From Acidobacteriota bacterium (GTDB taxonomy: Bacteria; Acidobacteriota; UBA6911; RPQK01; JAJDTT01): 64,000 nt of DNA. Of the stretch, positions 17,440 to 23,956 are shown piece by piece. Each line of letters begins with the position of its first letter. Positions within the stretch are counted from its first letter, which is position 1. Both the position numbers and the translations under genes were made by a program. The notes below the pieces were generated by a model. The model saw only the letters and a list, made by a program, of their open reading frames with translations, had not been told where the DNA came from and ran no database searches. The stretch lies in the NCBI GenBank assembly GCA_028874215.1, contig JAPPLF010000051.1, positions 1 through 64,000 of the forward strand. Reading direction: 5' to 3'.

Positions 17440-17889
17440 CTAGCCCGCGAACCTCTCTCCGGCCCAGCCCATGGCGGCTCCTCCCAAAACGAAAAGAATC
17501 AGCCCATCGACGCCCCACCAGAGCACGATCGTCATGGGCAGGGCGATCACCCCGGAGTAACTCAACAGAGTCACGAAAGAGAAGATGCCCAGATAGAGCC
17601 CCCAGGTCATCCCGCATTTCCATCCGGGACCGTCGAACGCCTTGCGCAGGCAACTGTAGAGCCCGGCCACGACCAGGCTGCTGATCAGCGACACCAGGAT
17701 CCACCGCGGCATGACGGCCGCCATGTCGGGTGGGTCCTGGCGCAAGGGCTCGATCCACAGCGACTCGGTGGCTTTGTACATCGGGTCGAGGATCGCTTCG
17801 TGGATGATGGGACCGGTGACTCCCAACCCCAGGATGTTCGTTACGAGCCAAAAGGCCAGCCCGCCGATGATGATCAGTTTCCAGTTCAT
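17440..17889 (-). CDS. Four-helix integral membrane protein, function unknown
   Basis: A 149-residue protein with about four hydrophobic segments (residues 5-25, 62-80, 95-113, 118-140). A soluble stretch between helices 1 and 2 carries conserved-looking charged and Trp residues. The size and pattern resemble DUF1761-type membrane proteins, but I cannot confirm this. ATG 17889 follows a GGAGGAGG site at good spacing, so it is very probably translated. No neighbour suggests a role. Confidence 0.65.
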   Translation of the reverse strand: MNWKLIIIGGLAFWLVTNILGLGVTGPIIHEAILDPMYKATESLWIEPLRQDPPDMAAVMPRWILVSLISSLVVAGLYSCLRKAFDGPGWKCGMTWGLYLGIFSFVTLLSYSGVIALPMTIVLWWGVDGLILFVLGGAAMGWAGERFAG

Positions 17890-18027
17890 TGGCCTCCTCC
17901 TTCAGGACGAAATGTTTCGGCCGCGGGCCGTCCGGAACCCGCTGACTGCCCCTGGTTCCCTTCGGCGCCGGTCTGGTTCTCTTCACTGGCGTTTCCAGTG
18001 GTTATCCTGGTCCGATGCCGGACCGAA

Positions 18028-18468
18028 TCAAGTGGCCGGGGACTCGTCGAGCCACCGCTCGACGTGGCGCACGAAATCTTCGAAGTCGTCGAGTCGTTCG
18101 GAGAGTATCTCGGCGACCAGGTCGAGGTCGACGTCCAGGTATCCATGGACGAGCACGTTCCGAAAACCGGCAATCCGCCGGAACCGTTCCCCGAAGCTCC
18201 GCGGCAGGATATCGGCCTCGACCAGACAGTCGATTGACGATCCATACGTCCCTGGATCATACCCCAACGCTGAACCGAGATGAGTCGCTACGTCGAGAGC
18301 GGCTTGGGCCGAAACCTGAAGCCCGTGTTCAATGGCCCACCGGCGGTCGATATCGGCGCTGAGTTCCTGCGGCGTACATCCGGCGTGCCGGCGTAAGACT
18401 GAGACCGCTCGACGCAGCGCGATGAGCCGTCTCTGGACGACACGGCGGTCGGGACGGCCTGGAGTCAA
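18028..18468 (-). CDS. hepT: HepT-type toxin of the MntA-HepT toxin-antitoxin pair
   Basis: A 146-residue HEPN-domain ribonuclease toxin. The catalytic motif R-x4-H-x-Y is complete as R103, H108, Y110 (RNVLVHGY), so the toxin should be active. In characterised pairs the partner MntA neutralises HepT by adding AMP groups to this Tyr. The start is TTG 18468, which overlaps the mntA stop codon (TTGA), so its translation depends on mntA. A longer in-frame reading to 18732 runs antisense-like through mntA and lacks HepT similarity. The pair heads a patch of other toxin-antitoxin and restriction remnants. Confidence 0.88.
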   Translation of the reverse strand: MTPGRPDRRVVQRRLIALRRAVSVLRRHAGCTPQELSADIDRRWAIEHGLQVSAQAALDVATHLGSALGYDPGTYGSSIDCLVEADILPRSFGERFRRIAGFRNVLVHGYLDVDLDLVAEILSERLDDFEDFVRHVERWLDESPAT

Positions 18469-18917
18469 TGCTGATCCTCTATGGCGGAGCCGGCGGCGTG
18501 CCGTCGTGCGCGGTCCATCTTGTCCAGTTGGGGAAGGAAGTCGAAGTAGCGGGACAGGGCCTGACCTGCACGCGTGGTTGTCGCCCCGAGGTCCCGGGAC
18601 ATCAATCGAACGCCGTCGCGCAGAACCCGGTGGTACAGGAGAATGGATGCCTTGTTGAGAACGACGACATCGACGTCGTTCGTACCCAACGCGATCATGA
18701 GGTCTGTCGCGAGTTGCGCCTGATAGCCCCACGCCCCGTCGCCGGCTCTCTCCTCATCGATGTAGACGGCGACGTCGATGTCGCTATGCGGGCGTGCTTG
18801 GCCACAGGCATGCGATCCGAAGAGGTAGGCTTCCAGGATCTCCTCGCGCTCCTCCAGAGCACTTGTCAACTGCGCAAGAAGTTCACCGTCGACGCGCTCC
18901 CGTTCCATATTGTTCAT
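18465..18917 (-). CDS. mntA: MntA-type nucleotidyltransferase antitoxin
   Basis: A 150-residue minimal nucleotidyltransferase. The signature GS-x10-D-x-D is intact: Gly34-Ser35 and Asp46, Asp48 (YLFGSHACG, HSDIDVAVY). It is expected to AMPylate the HepT toxin encoded immediately downstream. ATG 18917 has GGAGA about 7 bases upstream; a TTG further up at 18944 is in frame but less likely. The upstream sequence near 18960-18975 has two TTGTCG-like words 8 bases apart, a possible autoregulatory site that I cannot prove. Confidence 0.88.
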   Translation of the reverse strand: MNNMERERVDGELLAQLTSALEEREEILEAYLFGSHACGQARPHSDIDVAVYIDEERAGDGAWGYQAQLATDLMIALGTNDVDVVVLNKASILLYHRVLRDGVRLMSRDLGATTTRAGQALSRYFDFLPQLDKMDRARRHAAGSAIEDQH

Positions 18918-19078
18918 CAAGACGTCTCCGACTCGACGAGGCAACTTCGTTCAAGCGACAAAACGACAATATCCGTTCCACCGGCTTCAATCTACCGCTG
19001 AGAAAAATGGTTGGCTCCCGGCAACGGCAGATGTGGGTTTCTCCAGTTTCCTTTCACCACTCAGATGGCCCCGAACCG

Positions 19079-19468
19079 ATGACTTCGACCAGCTCCGCCA
19101 CCACTGCCACAGCCTCCTCATCCAGCCTTGATCGCCGGCGCGCGGGCGGGTCCTTGGCGCGAACCCTTGAAGTATGGGACCTGAGCCAAGCCGAAGCGGC
19201 CCGTCTCTTCGGTGTGAGCCGCCAAGCAGTCGGCAAGTGGCTGCGACAGGGCGTGCCCCCCAAGCGTGCTGGAGCAGTCTCGGACTTGGCTGCCGCCACC
19301 GACGTCCTCGCGCACTATCTCAAACGCGACCGAATCCCCGCCGTCGTGCGCAGGCCGATCCAATCGCTTGGCGGCGCGTCCCTGGTGAGCCTGCTGGCAC
19401 ACGGTGACACGCAAGCGGTGGTGGCGGTATGCCGCAACATGTTCCGGTTCGAGCGAGTGCACGCGTGA
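19079..19468 (+). CDS. Xre/MbcA-type antitoxin (HTH), partner of a RES-type toxin
   Basis: A 129-residue protein with a low-complexity Ser/Thr/Ala N-terminus (about 20 residues), then a helix-turn-helix (LSQAEAARLFGVSRQAVGKWL) and a C-terminal helical region resembling antitoxins of Xre-RES modules. Such proteins bind both their toxin and their operator. The stop overlaps a GTG as GTGA, the usual coupling to the toxin, but that toxin frame is broken after 45 codons (see 19465). If this antitoxin is expressed it now stands alone. Confidence 0.7.
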   Translation: MTSTSSATTATASSSSLDRRRAGGSLARTLEVWDLSQAEAARLFGVSRQAVGKWLRQGVPPKRAGAVSDLAAATDVLAHYLKRDRIPAVVRRPIQSLGGASLVSLLAHGDTQAVVAVCRNMFRFERVHA

Positions 19469-19602
19469 CCATGGAACTGCGGTGCGAAACAGTTCAGGAT
19501 GCCCACGTCGGGTGGCGTATCGCCGATCCGGCATGGATCGCGATCCGCTTGATCCGAACAACAAGCAACAAAGTGACCGTCCCCTTCTGCACACTTCTCT
19601 GA
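19465..19602 (+). pseudogene. Truncated RES-type toxin remnant
   Basis: The frame starts at GTG/ATG 19465/19471, overlapping the antitoxin stop. It encodes about 24 residues resembling the start of a RES-domain toxin (HVGWRIADPAW). A one-base shift is then needed to continue into DPLDPNN, the expected next words. A stop at 19600 follows, exactly where the composite hairpin repeat begins. The NAD-degrading body of the domain is absent. The call rests on position after an Xre-type antitoxin plus a short N-terminal resemblance, so it is tentative. Confidence 0.45.
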
Positions 19603-19735
19603 AAGGAGGCGATTTCCAATCGCCCATTTCTCCATGTGTTACCGGAGTCCGGCGGTTGGGAAACCGCCGCCCATACTTTTTCTACCGGGATTTCGCCGGC
19701 TACCGGCAGGCGGGGGAGCTTCTGAGAAATGCGGG
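19601..19735. repeat. Composite hairpin repeat at a gene breakpoint
   Basis: Two hairpins, 19608-19624 (stem GGCGAT, loop TTCCA) and 19651-19668 (stem GGCGGTT, loop GGGA), are followed by a tail at 19680-19725 starting TTCTACCGGGA and ending GGGGGAGCTTCT. The order and the tail match the copy at 12828-12992 with scattered substitutions. It separates the truncated RES-like frame from an HsdS fragment, so it either inserted there or marks a deletion junction. Confidence 0.8.
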
Positions 19736-19738
19736 CTG

Positions 19739-19936
19739 ATGAGGATCGCAAGAGAGAATGACCTCCTCCGCGAATACCGGACGCACCTGATTGCCGCTGT
19801 CGTCACCGGCAAGCTCGACATCCATGAATCGGCGGCCGTGCTGCTGGACGAATTCGATGCACCGACAGACGCAACAGCGCCGATCAAGCCTGAGAACGCT
19901 GCTGAGAGGCAACGGGTGAATCCTCTTCACACGTAG
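19739..19936 (+). pseudogene. C-terminal fragment of a type I restriction specificity subunit (HsdS)
   Basis: A 65-residue frame begins with the words ENDLLREYRTHLIAAVVTGK, which closely resemble the conserved C-terminal helix of HsdS subunits (typically LIxEYRTRLIADVVTGKLDV). The two DNA-recognition domains that should precede it are missing: upstream lies only the hairpin repeat. Without hsdM and hsdR in the window this is a dead remnant. An ATG at 19739 may be fortuitous. Confidence 0.7.
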
Positions 19937-19971
19937 ATCCTGTGATACACTGAAACTGTGAGATTGTGTCG

Positions 19972-20262
19972 ATGAGGAACATCACGGTATCCATTGACGA
20001 CAGCACGTATCGACGTTCTCGCATCCGGGCGGCGGAATTGGACACCTCCGTGTCTGCTCTGGTGCGTCGCTTTCTCGAACGTCTGGTTCGAGACCCCGTC
20101 GAGTGGACCGGCGATCAGGAACTGGAGGTGGAGACCGAGCGCGACCGCCGCCGCCGGCTATTGAAAGAGGTGTTCGAGGACATCTGCGCTACCCGTAGTG
20201 GATTCAAGGCGGCCGACAATATCCCCCGAGAAGCCCTATACGACCGCGATGCGATTCGTTGA
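19972..20262 (+). CDS. vapB: VapB-type antitoxin (ribbon-helix-helix)
   Basis: A 96-residue antitoxin. The N-terminal RNITVSIDDSTYRRSRIRAAELD with the following helix (SVSALVRRFLERL) fits a ribbon-helix-helix DNA-binding domain. The acidic and basic C-terminal half would wrap the toxin. ATG 19972 is chosen; a GTG two codons earlier is possible. The vapC start (20249) lies inside its last codons, so the two are translationally coupled. The 30 bases upstream contain TGTGATACACTG, probably part of the promoter or operator. Confidence 0.85.
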   Translation: MRNITVSIDDSTYRRSRIRAAELDTSVSALVRRFLERLVRDPVEWTGDQELEVETERDRRRRLLKEVFEDICATRSGFKAADNIPREALYDRDAIR

Positions 20263-20656
20263 CACCAACGTCTTGATATACGCGGTCAGCCCGTCTCCCA
20301 GGGAGGCCGAGAAGCGTCGCCGGGCGCAGGAACTGTTGCGAGAGGGGGGCTTGGTAGTGTCGGTGCAGGTGCTCCAGGAGTTCTATTCGCAGGTCACGAG
20401 ATCCAGTCGTACAGAACCGCTGACCTCTTCGCAGGCGCTGAGGTTCATCGAATCCATTCGCGAGTTCCCGGTGCAGGACATGACCCTCGCGGTATTTCGG
20501 GTTGGCGTGGCGCTGAGTCAGCGCTTCCGGCTGTCGTACTGGGACGGAGCGATTCTCGCTGCCGCGCGAACAAGCGGGTGCGACGCGGTGTACTCTGAGG
20601 ATCTGAGCGACCAGCAGAACTACGCGGGCCTGCGCGTGATCAATCCGTTCCGATAA
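20249..20656 (+). CDS. vapC: VapC-type PIN-domain toxin
   Basis: A 135-residue PIN-domain ribonuclease. The acidic metal-binding residues are in place: Asp5 in RFVDTNVLIY, Glu in LQEFYSQV, Asp in YWDGAILAA and Asp in SEDLSD. Targets of VapC toxins are usually tRNA or rRNA. ATG 20249 overlaps the end of vapB by 14 bases and gives a normal family N-terminus. The 3' end overlaps the truncated ATPase gene on the other strand by 37 bases, which suggests that rearrangement brought the two together. Confidence 0.92.
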   Translation: MRFVDTNVLIYAVSPSPREAEKRRRAQELLREGGLVVSVQVLQEFYSQVTRSSRTEPLTSSQALRFIESIREFPVQDMTLAVFRVGVALSQRFRLSYWDGAILAAARTSGCDAVYSEDLSDQQNYAGLRVINPFR

Positions 20657-21336
20657 CAAGGGAACCGAACATCGTCACCGATACCTCCGAGCGCGGTCAA
20701 GATGGAAGCGCGCCAACGGTCCGGCTCGTGGATGTACGGGGCGCCGCCGGGGTAGCCGCCGAAATAGACGTAGCTCCGAAAGTCGAAGTCGAACGTTGCC
20801 GCCATCTCTGCAAACGACCAGTGTGTGAGACGGATAGTCTCGAACCGGCCGGCCAGGCTCTCGGTCAAACCTTGCTGCATGCGAAGCGGGGCCGAGCCCA
20901 ACAGGACCACGTGGAGTTGACGGCCATGACGCCGGTCGGCGTCCCACAATCCCTTAACGGCTTCGGACCAGTTGGGGATTTTCTGGATCTCGTCCAATAC
21001 CAGGACGAAGCCCCGTTCCGAATGGCTGGCTTCTATCCGGGCTCGTTCCCAATGGCGGTCAAGCCACTGTAGATCTCTCTCGTGTCCGAGTGGAACGAAC
21101 AACCGAGTGGAGGGCAGTGCCATGCCTTCGGCGAGCGTCGGGAAGGAGGGGAGCGTCGCCGTTTCAGGTTCGTCGACGGCCAGATAGTGATGAGGTCGTC
21201 GAATCCGCGCCAGAGCTTTCCGGACGAGTGTCGTCTTGCCCGTCTGGCGGGGTCCGGTGATGATGATCAGCCGGTGGGCAATTTCCGCGAGGCAGTCAAA
21301 GAGCTTCGAGACGTGGGCCCGTTCATAGGTGGCCAT
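20620..21336 (-). pseudogene. Truncated AAA ATPase of the DUF4143 type
   Basis: The N-terminal ATPase domain is well preserved: Walker A GPRQTGKTT at residues 28-36, Walker B LVLDEIQKI, and the LLGSAPLRMQQG sensor region. The reading then ends at residue 238 after RWRASILTALGG, where full-length relatives of about 400 residues continue with a second half including the DUF4143 domain. The last 25 codons are antisense to the end of vapC. The protein may still be made, but the family's C-terminal half is absent. Confidence 0.8.
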
Positions 21337-21469
21337 GCACTCCTGATACGGTATTGCCTAAATTTACTCAATATTGGAATCGAGCCATCAATGCGAAACA
21401 CGCTCCGATCAAGGACGGATTACCGTAGTTGCCGGTTTCTCGCTGTATCGACCGTCTTTGCGGAACCGG

Positions 21470-22087
21470 CTACGCAAACTCGTCCGGGTTGGTGATTCGA
21501 AACACGAGTGAGGCCGCGACGCCGCCGGCGACGGGTCCCAGCAGGTAGATCCAGATGTTTCCCAGTGAGCCGGAGACGATGTTGTGGCCCAGCGCCACCG
21601 CCGGGTTGAAGGCCCCTCCCGAGATGGGGCCCACTGAAACGGCCCCGACGAAGATGGTGAATCCGATGGCCAGCCCATAGAACGAGTTGTCGGGATGGTC
21701 CTTGGAGGTGGCGACGTTGAGGACCACCGAGGCCAGGGCAAAGGTCAGCAGAAACTCGGCCAGGAGCGCGTTCGTGGCGCTCACGCCGTCGCCGGGGGCC
21801 ACCGTGGTCGCTTGGCCCGCCAGGAAAGTGGCCGTGCAGGCTCCTGCCAGCGCCCCCAGGATCTGACTCACGATGTAGATTCCCGTGGTGGCGCCGTCCA
21901 GGGCGCCTCGGACCAGACAGGCGATGGAGACGGCCGGGTTGTAGTGGGCCCCCGAAACGTGGCCTCCCATGTAGACCATGATCATCAGCGCGCCGCCAAT
22001 GGCCAACGGCGCCAGGTCTCCGGAAGCCAAGCCGATGACCAGCACCAGGAAGAATGCCCCAATAAACTCGACCACGTAGTTTTTCAT
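21470..22087 (-). CDS. Aquaporin-family (MIP) channel
   Basis: A 205-residue channel with six membrane helices and the two half-helix motifs NPA at 50-52 (HYNPAVS) and 161-163 (AFNPAVALG). It passes water or small neutral solutes across the inner membrane. The Arg that normally follows the second NPA in the selectivity filter is replaced by Val, so selectivity may be unusual. ATG 22087 has GGGAG about 10 bases upstream. A longer open frame runs to 22504, but it is antisense to a zinc-ribbon gene and not MIP-like. Confidence 0.93.
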   Translation of the reverse strand: MKNYVVEFIGAFFLVLVIGLASGDLAPLAIGGALMIMVYMGGHVSGAHYNPAVSIACLVRGALDGATTGIYIVSQILGALAGACTATFLAGQATTVAPGDGVSATNALLAEFLLTFALASVVLNVATSKDHPDNSFYGLAIGFTIFVGAVSVGPISGGAFNPAVALGHNIVSGSLGNIWIYLLGPVAGGVAASLVFRITNPDEFA

Positions 22088-22154
22088 GCCTGTCTGCTCC
22101 CTCGATTCTGATTTCGATAAGCGGAAAAATCGGGGCAAATGGTAGCACCCGGGA

Positions 22155-22173
22155 GCGGCGGGTTTCCAGCCGC
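22155..22173. repeat. Single hairpin resembling the dispersed family
   Basis: Inverted repeat GCGGC and GCCGC around a 9-base loop containing TTTCC lies between the aquaporin and zinc-ribbon genes. The stem is shorter than in other copies, so membership is likely but not certain. Confidence 0.45.
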
Positions 22174-22184
22174 AGAACCCTTGG

Positions 22185-22595
22185 CTACCTGAGATCCTGC
22201 GATTCGGGAGCCGGTGGGTTGACGCCTGTCCGTGCCCGGCCGCTGCGGTTGCAGTAGGGGCAGCGAAACTCCACGGTGTCGTCGGTGAACTCGGTGCAGA
22301 CGATGTAGGAATCATCCACCGGGCAGCGGGGCGTGTCCCCTTGGCGGTACCGTTCCAGGCAGTAGGAGAGCTGAATCGAGGTCCAGTCTTCCCGGTCCCG
22401 GTCCTGCTCCCAAATGAACCCGGCGCGGCAGTCGGGACAGTCCACCCGGAGCCGGTACGGAGAATCTCCTGAGGGGTATTGCGATCGAAATTCCAGGTCC
22501 TCACCGCAGTCGGGGCAGAGCGGCTCGTCTTCGGACGCGGAGCCGAAATAGTCCAGGAGGATCTCTTCCCGTTCCTGGGCGCTGTAGGAGTTCAT
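22185..22595 (-). CDS. Zinc-ribbon protein, function unknown
   Basis: A 136-residue acidic protein with four Cys pairs: CPDC (residue 27), CPDC (residue 53), a CPVD pair and CPYC near residue 114. They probably form two zinc ribbons. The start ATG overlaps the stop of the endonuclease IV gene as ATGA, so it is translationally coupled to nfo. Its acidity argues against simple DNA binding. It is similar in style, though not clearly homologous, to the 90-residue protein at 9546. Confidence 0.7.
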   Translation of the reverse strand: MNSYSAQEREEILLDYFGSASEDEPLCPDCGEDLEFRSQYPSGDSPYRLRVDCPDCRAGFIWEQDRDREDWTSIQLSYCLERYRQGDTPRCPVDDSYIVCTEFTDDTVEFRCPYCNRSGRARTGVNPPAPESQDLR

Positions 22596-23467
22596 GGCTC
22601 AGGTTTGTCCAACAGCGAGCGCAGCACCTTCAGGTTTCTCCGGTCGGCCTCCCCCTCGTTTTCTTTCGGGGTCTCCAGCAACTTGGGGACCTGGACCAGG
22701 CGGGGGTCGTTCAGAAACCAGCCGAACGCCGCCTTCCCGATCTCCCCCTTTCCGATGTGCTCGTGCCGGTCCACGCGGCTTCCGAAGGATCGCTTGCTGT
22801 CGTTGAAATGCAGGACTTCCAGTTTTTCCAGGCCCACGACCTGGTCGAACTGGCCCATGACGCCGGCGTAACCCTCCTCGGTTCTGATCTCATAGCCGGC
22901 GGCGAAGACGTGACACGTGTCCATGCAGACGACGATCCGCTCCGGGGACCCGCACCCGGCCATGATGTCCCGGAGATGTTGAAAGCGGTGGCCCAGGGTG
23001 GTTCCCTGGCCGGCAGTGGTCTCGAGCGCGATCTTGACCTGGTAGGAGGCCGTTCGCTCCAGGATCCGAACCAGTGCCGCCGCGATCCGGTCGATGCCCC
23101 AGGCCTCGCCGGCACCCACGTGGGCTCCCGGGTGGGTGACCAGGTGACTCAGTCCCAGCCGTTCGCAGCGTTTCATCTCGTCCAGGAACGCGGCGATGGA
23201 GCGTTCCCAGAGATCGGGTTTGGGGGACGCCAAATTGATCAGGTAGGAGTCGTGGGCCACCACCTGGCGGATGGGGGACTCGGCCCAGCGTTGCCGGAAC
23301 TCTTGCACTTCGGGGTCGTGCAAGGCTCGGCCCCGCCATTGGTTGTTGTTCTTGACGAAGATCTGAAGGACGTTGCAGCCGGCGTCCATGGCCCGGTCGA
23401 GGGACTTGGGAATGCCTCCCGCAATCGACATGTGGGCGCCCAGCAAGGCCTCGTGTTGTTTCGGCAT
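22592..23467 (-). CDS. nfo: Deoxyribonuclease IV (AP endonuclease)
   Basis: A 291-residue trinuclear-zinc AP endonuclease of base-excision repair, cutting 5' of abasic sites. It has the family start GAHMSIAGGI, the segments ALETTAGQG and CMDTCHVFAAGYE, and the C-terminal HFNDSKRSFGSRVDRHEHIGKG, which supply the metal ligands. ATG 23467 matches the family N-terminus. The frame stays open to 23635, but that part reads through a degenerate hairpin repeat region and is not homologous. The zinc-ribbon gene follows with an ATGA overlap. Confidence 0.95.
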   Translation of the reverse strand: MPKQHEALLGAHMSIAGGIPKSLDRAMDAGCNVLQIFVKNNNQWRGRALHDPEVQEFRQRWAESPIRQVVAHDSYLINLASPKPDLWERSIAAFLDEMKRCERLGLSHLVTHPGAHVGAGEAWGIDRIAAALVRILERTASYQVKIALETTAGQGTTLGHRFQHLRDIMAGCGSPERIVVCMDTCHVFAAGYEIRTEEGYAGVMGQFDQVVGLEKLEVLHFNDSKRSFGSRVDRHEHIGKGEIGKAAFGWFLNDPRLVQVPKLLETPKENEGEADRRNLKVLRSLLDKPEP

Positions 23468-23510
23468 GCCTCTCAGGTTAGCCGGGCCGGGTGCGGCAGA
23501 AAAGAGAGGA

Positions 23511-23601
23511 GGGACGATTTGTAGTCGCCCGGTTTCTGATGTGGGTACGGGATTTCGGCGGTCGGAAACCGTTGTTCCGGTTCGGCGACAAGGATATCGC
23601 C
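23511..23601. repeat. Degenerate hairpin cluster
   Basis: Between the diverging nfo and small-ORF genes lie three decayed copies: 23511-23530 (GGGACGA to TCGCCC), around 23558-23571 (GGCGGTCGGAAACCG) and 23584-23601 (stem GGCGA/TCGCC). Mismatches remain, which suggests older copies than those at 9.4 and 38.6 kb. Confidence 0.55.
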
Positions 23602-23668
23602 GCTCCGTTCGGGGCGGCTCCAATTTGACCTGCAATGGACCGCGTTGGAGAATTACCGGCTGACAGCC

Positions 23669-23956
23669 ATGACACTTGAAGAGATTTCCGACTATTGCCG
23701 GCTGCGGGATTGCCAGGTTCGGCTGGGGAGTTCCGACACCGGTTTCATCCTCGTGAGTTCGGGGGGCTTGGAGCGGGCCAACAACTATGGCCGGTTCCTC
23801 GCCTTGAGCGAATTGAGAGGCTTGCCCTCGCCGTCCGATGTGATCCGGCAGGCGGAACTGTTTCGGGTGGACGGCCCCGATGGGAGCCGGGATCTGAACC
23901 GGGAGGCGTTCCGGCGGGAACTGGAGGATCTCCTGCGAAAGGTGGGGCTGAGATGA
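23669..23956 (+). CDS. Small protein coupled to ubiD, function unknown
   Basis: A 95-residue cytoplasmic-looking protein (MTLEEISDYCRLRDCQVRLG). The chosen ATG 23669 is the ninth codon of a frame open from 23645, where an alternative start exists. Two Cys near the N-terminus and a Leu/Arg-rich C-terminal helix are all that stand out. Its stop overlaps the ubiD start (ATGA), so the two proteins are probably made together. No family recognised. Confidence 0.6.
   Translation: MTLEEISDYCRLRDCQVRLGSSDTGFILVSSGGLERANNYGRFLALSELRGLPSPSDVIRQAELFRVDGPDGSRDLNREAFRRELEDLLRKVGLR

Noticed and set aside
18794-19078. N-terminal extension of the Xre antitoxin frame to 18794
   Set aside because: These codons are antisense to mntA and do not look protein-like; ATG 19079 gives a compact antitoxin.
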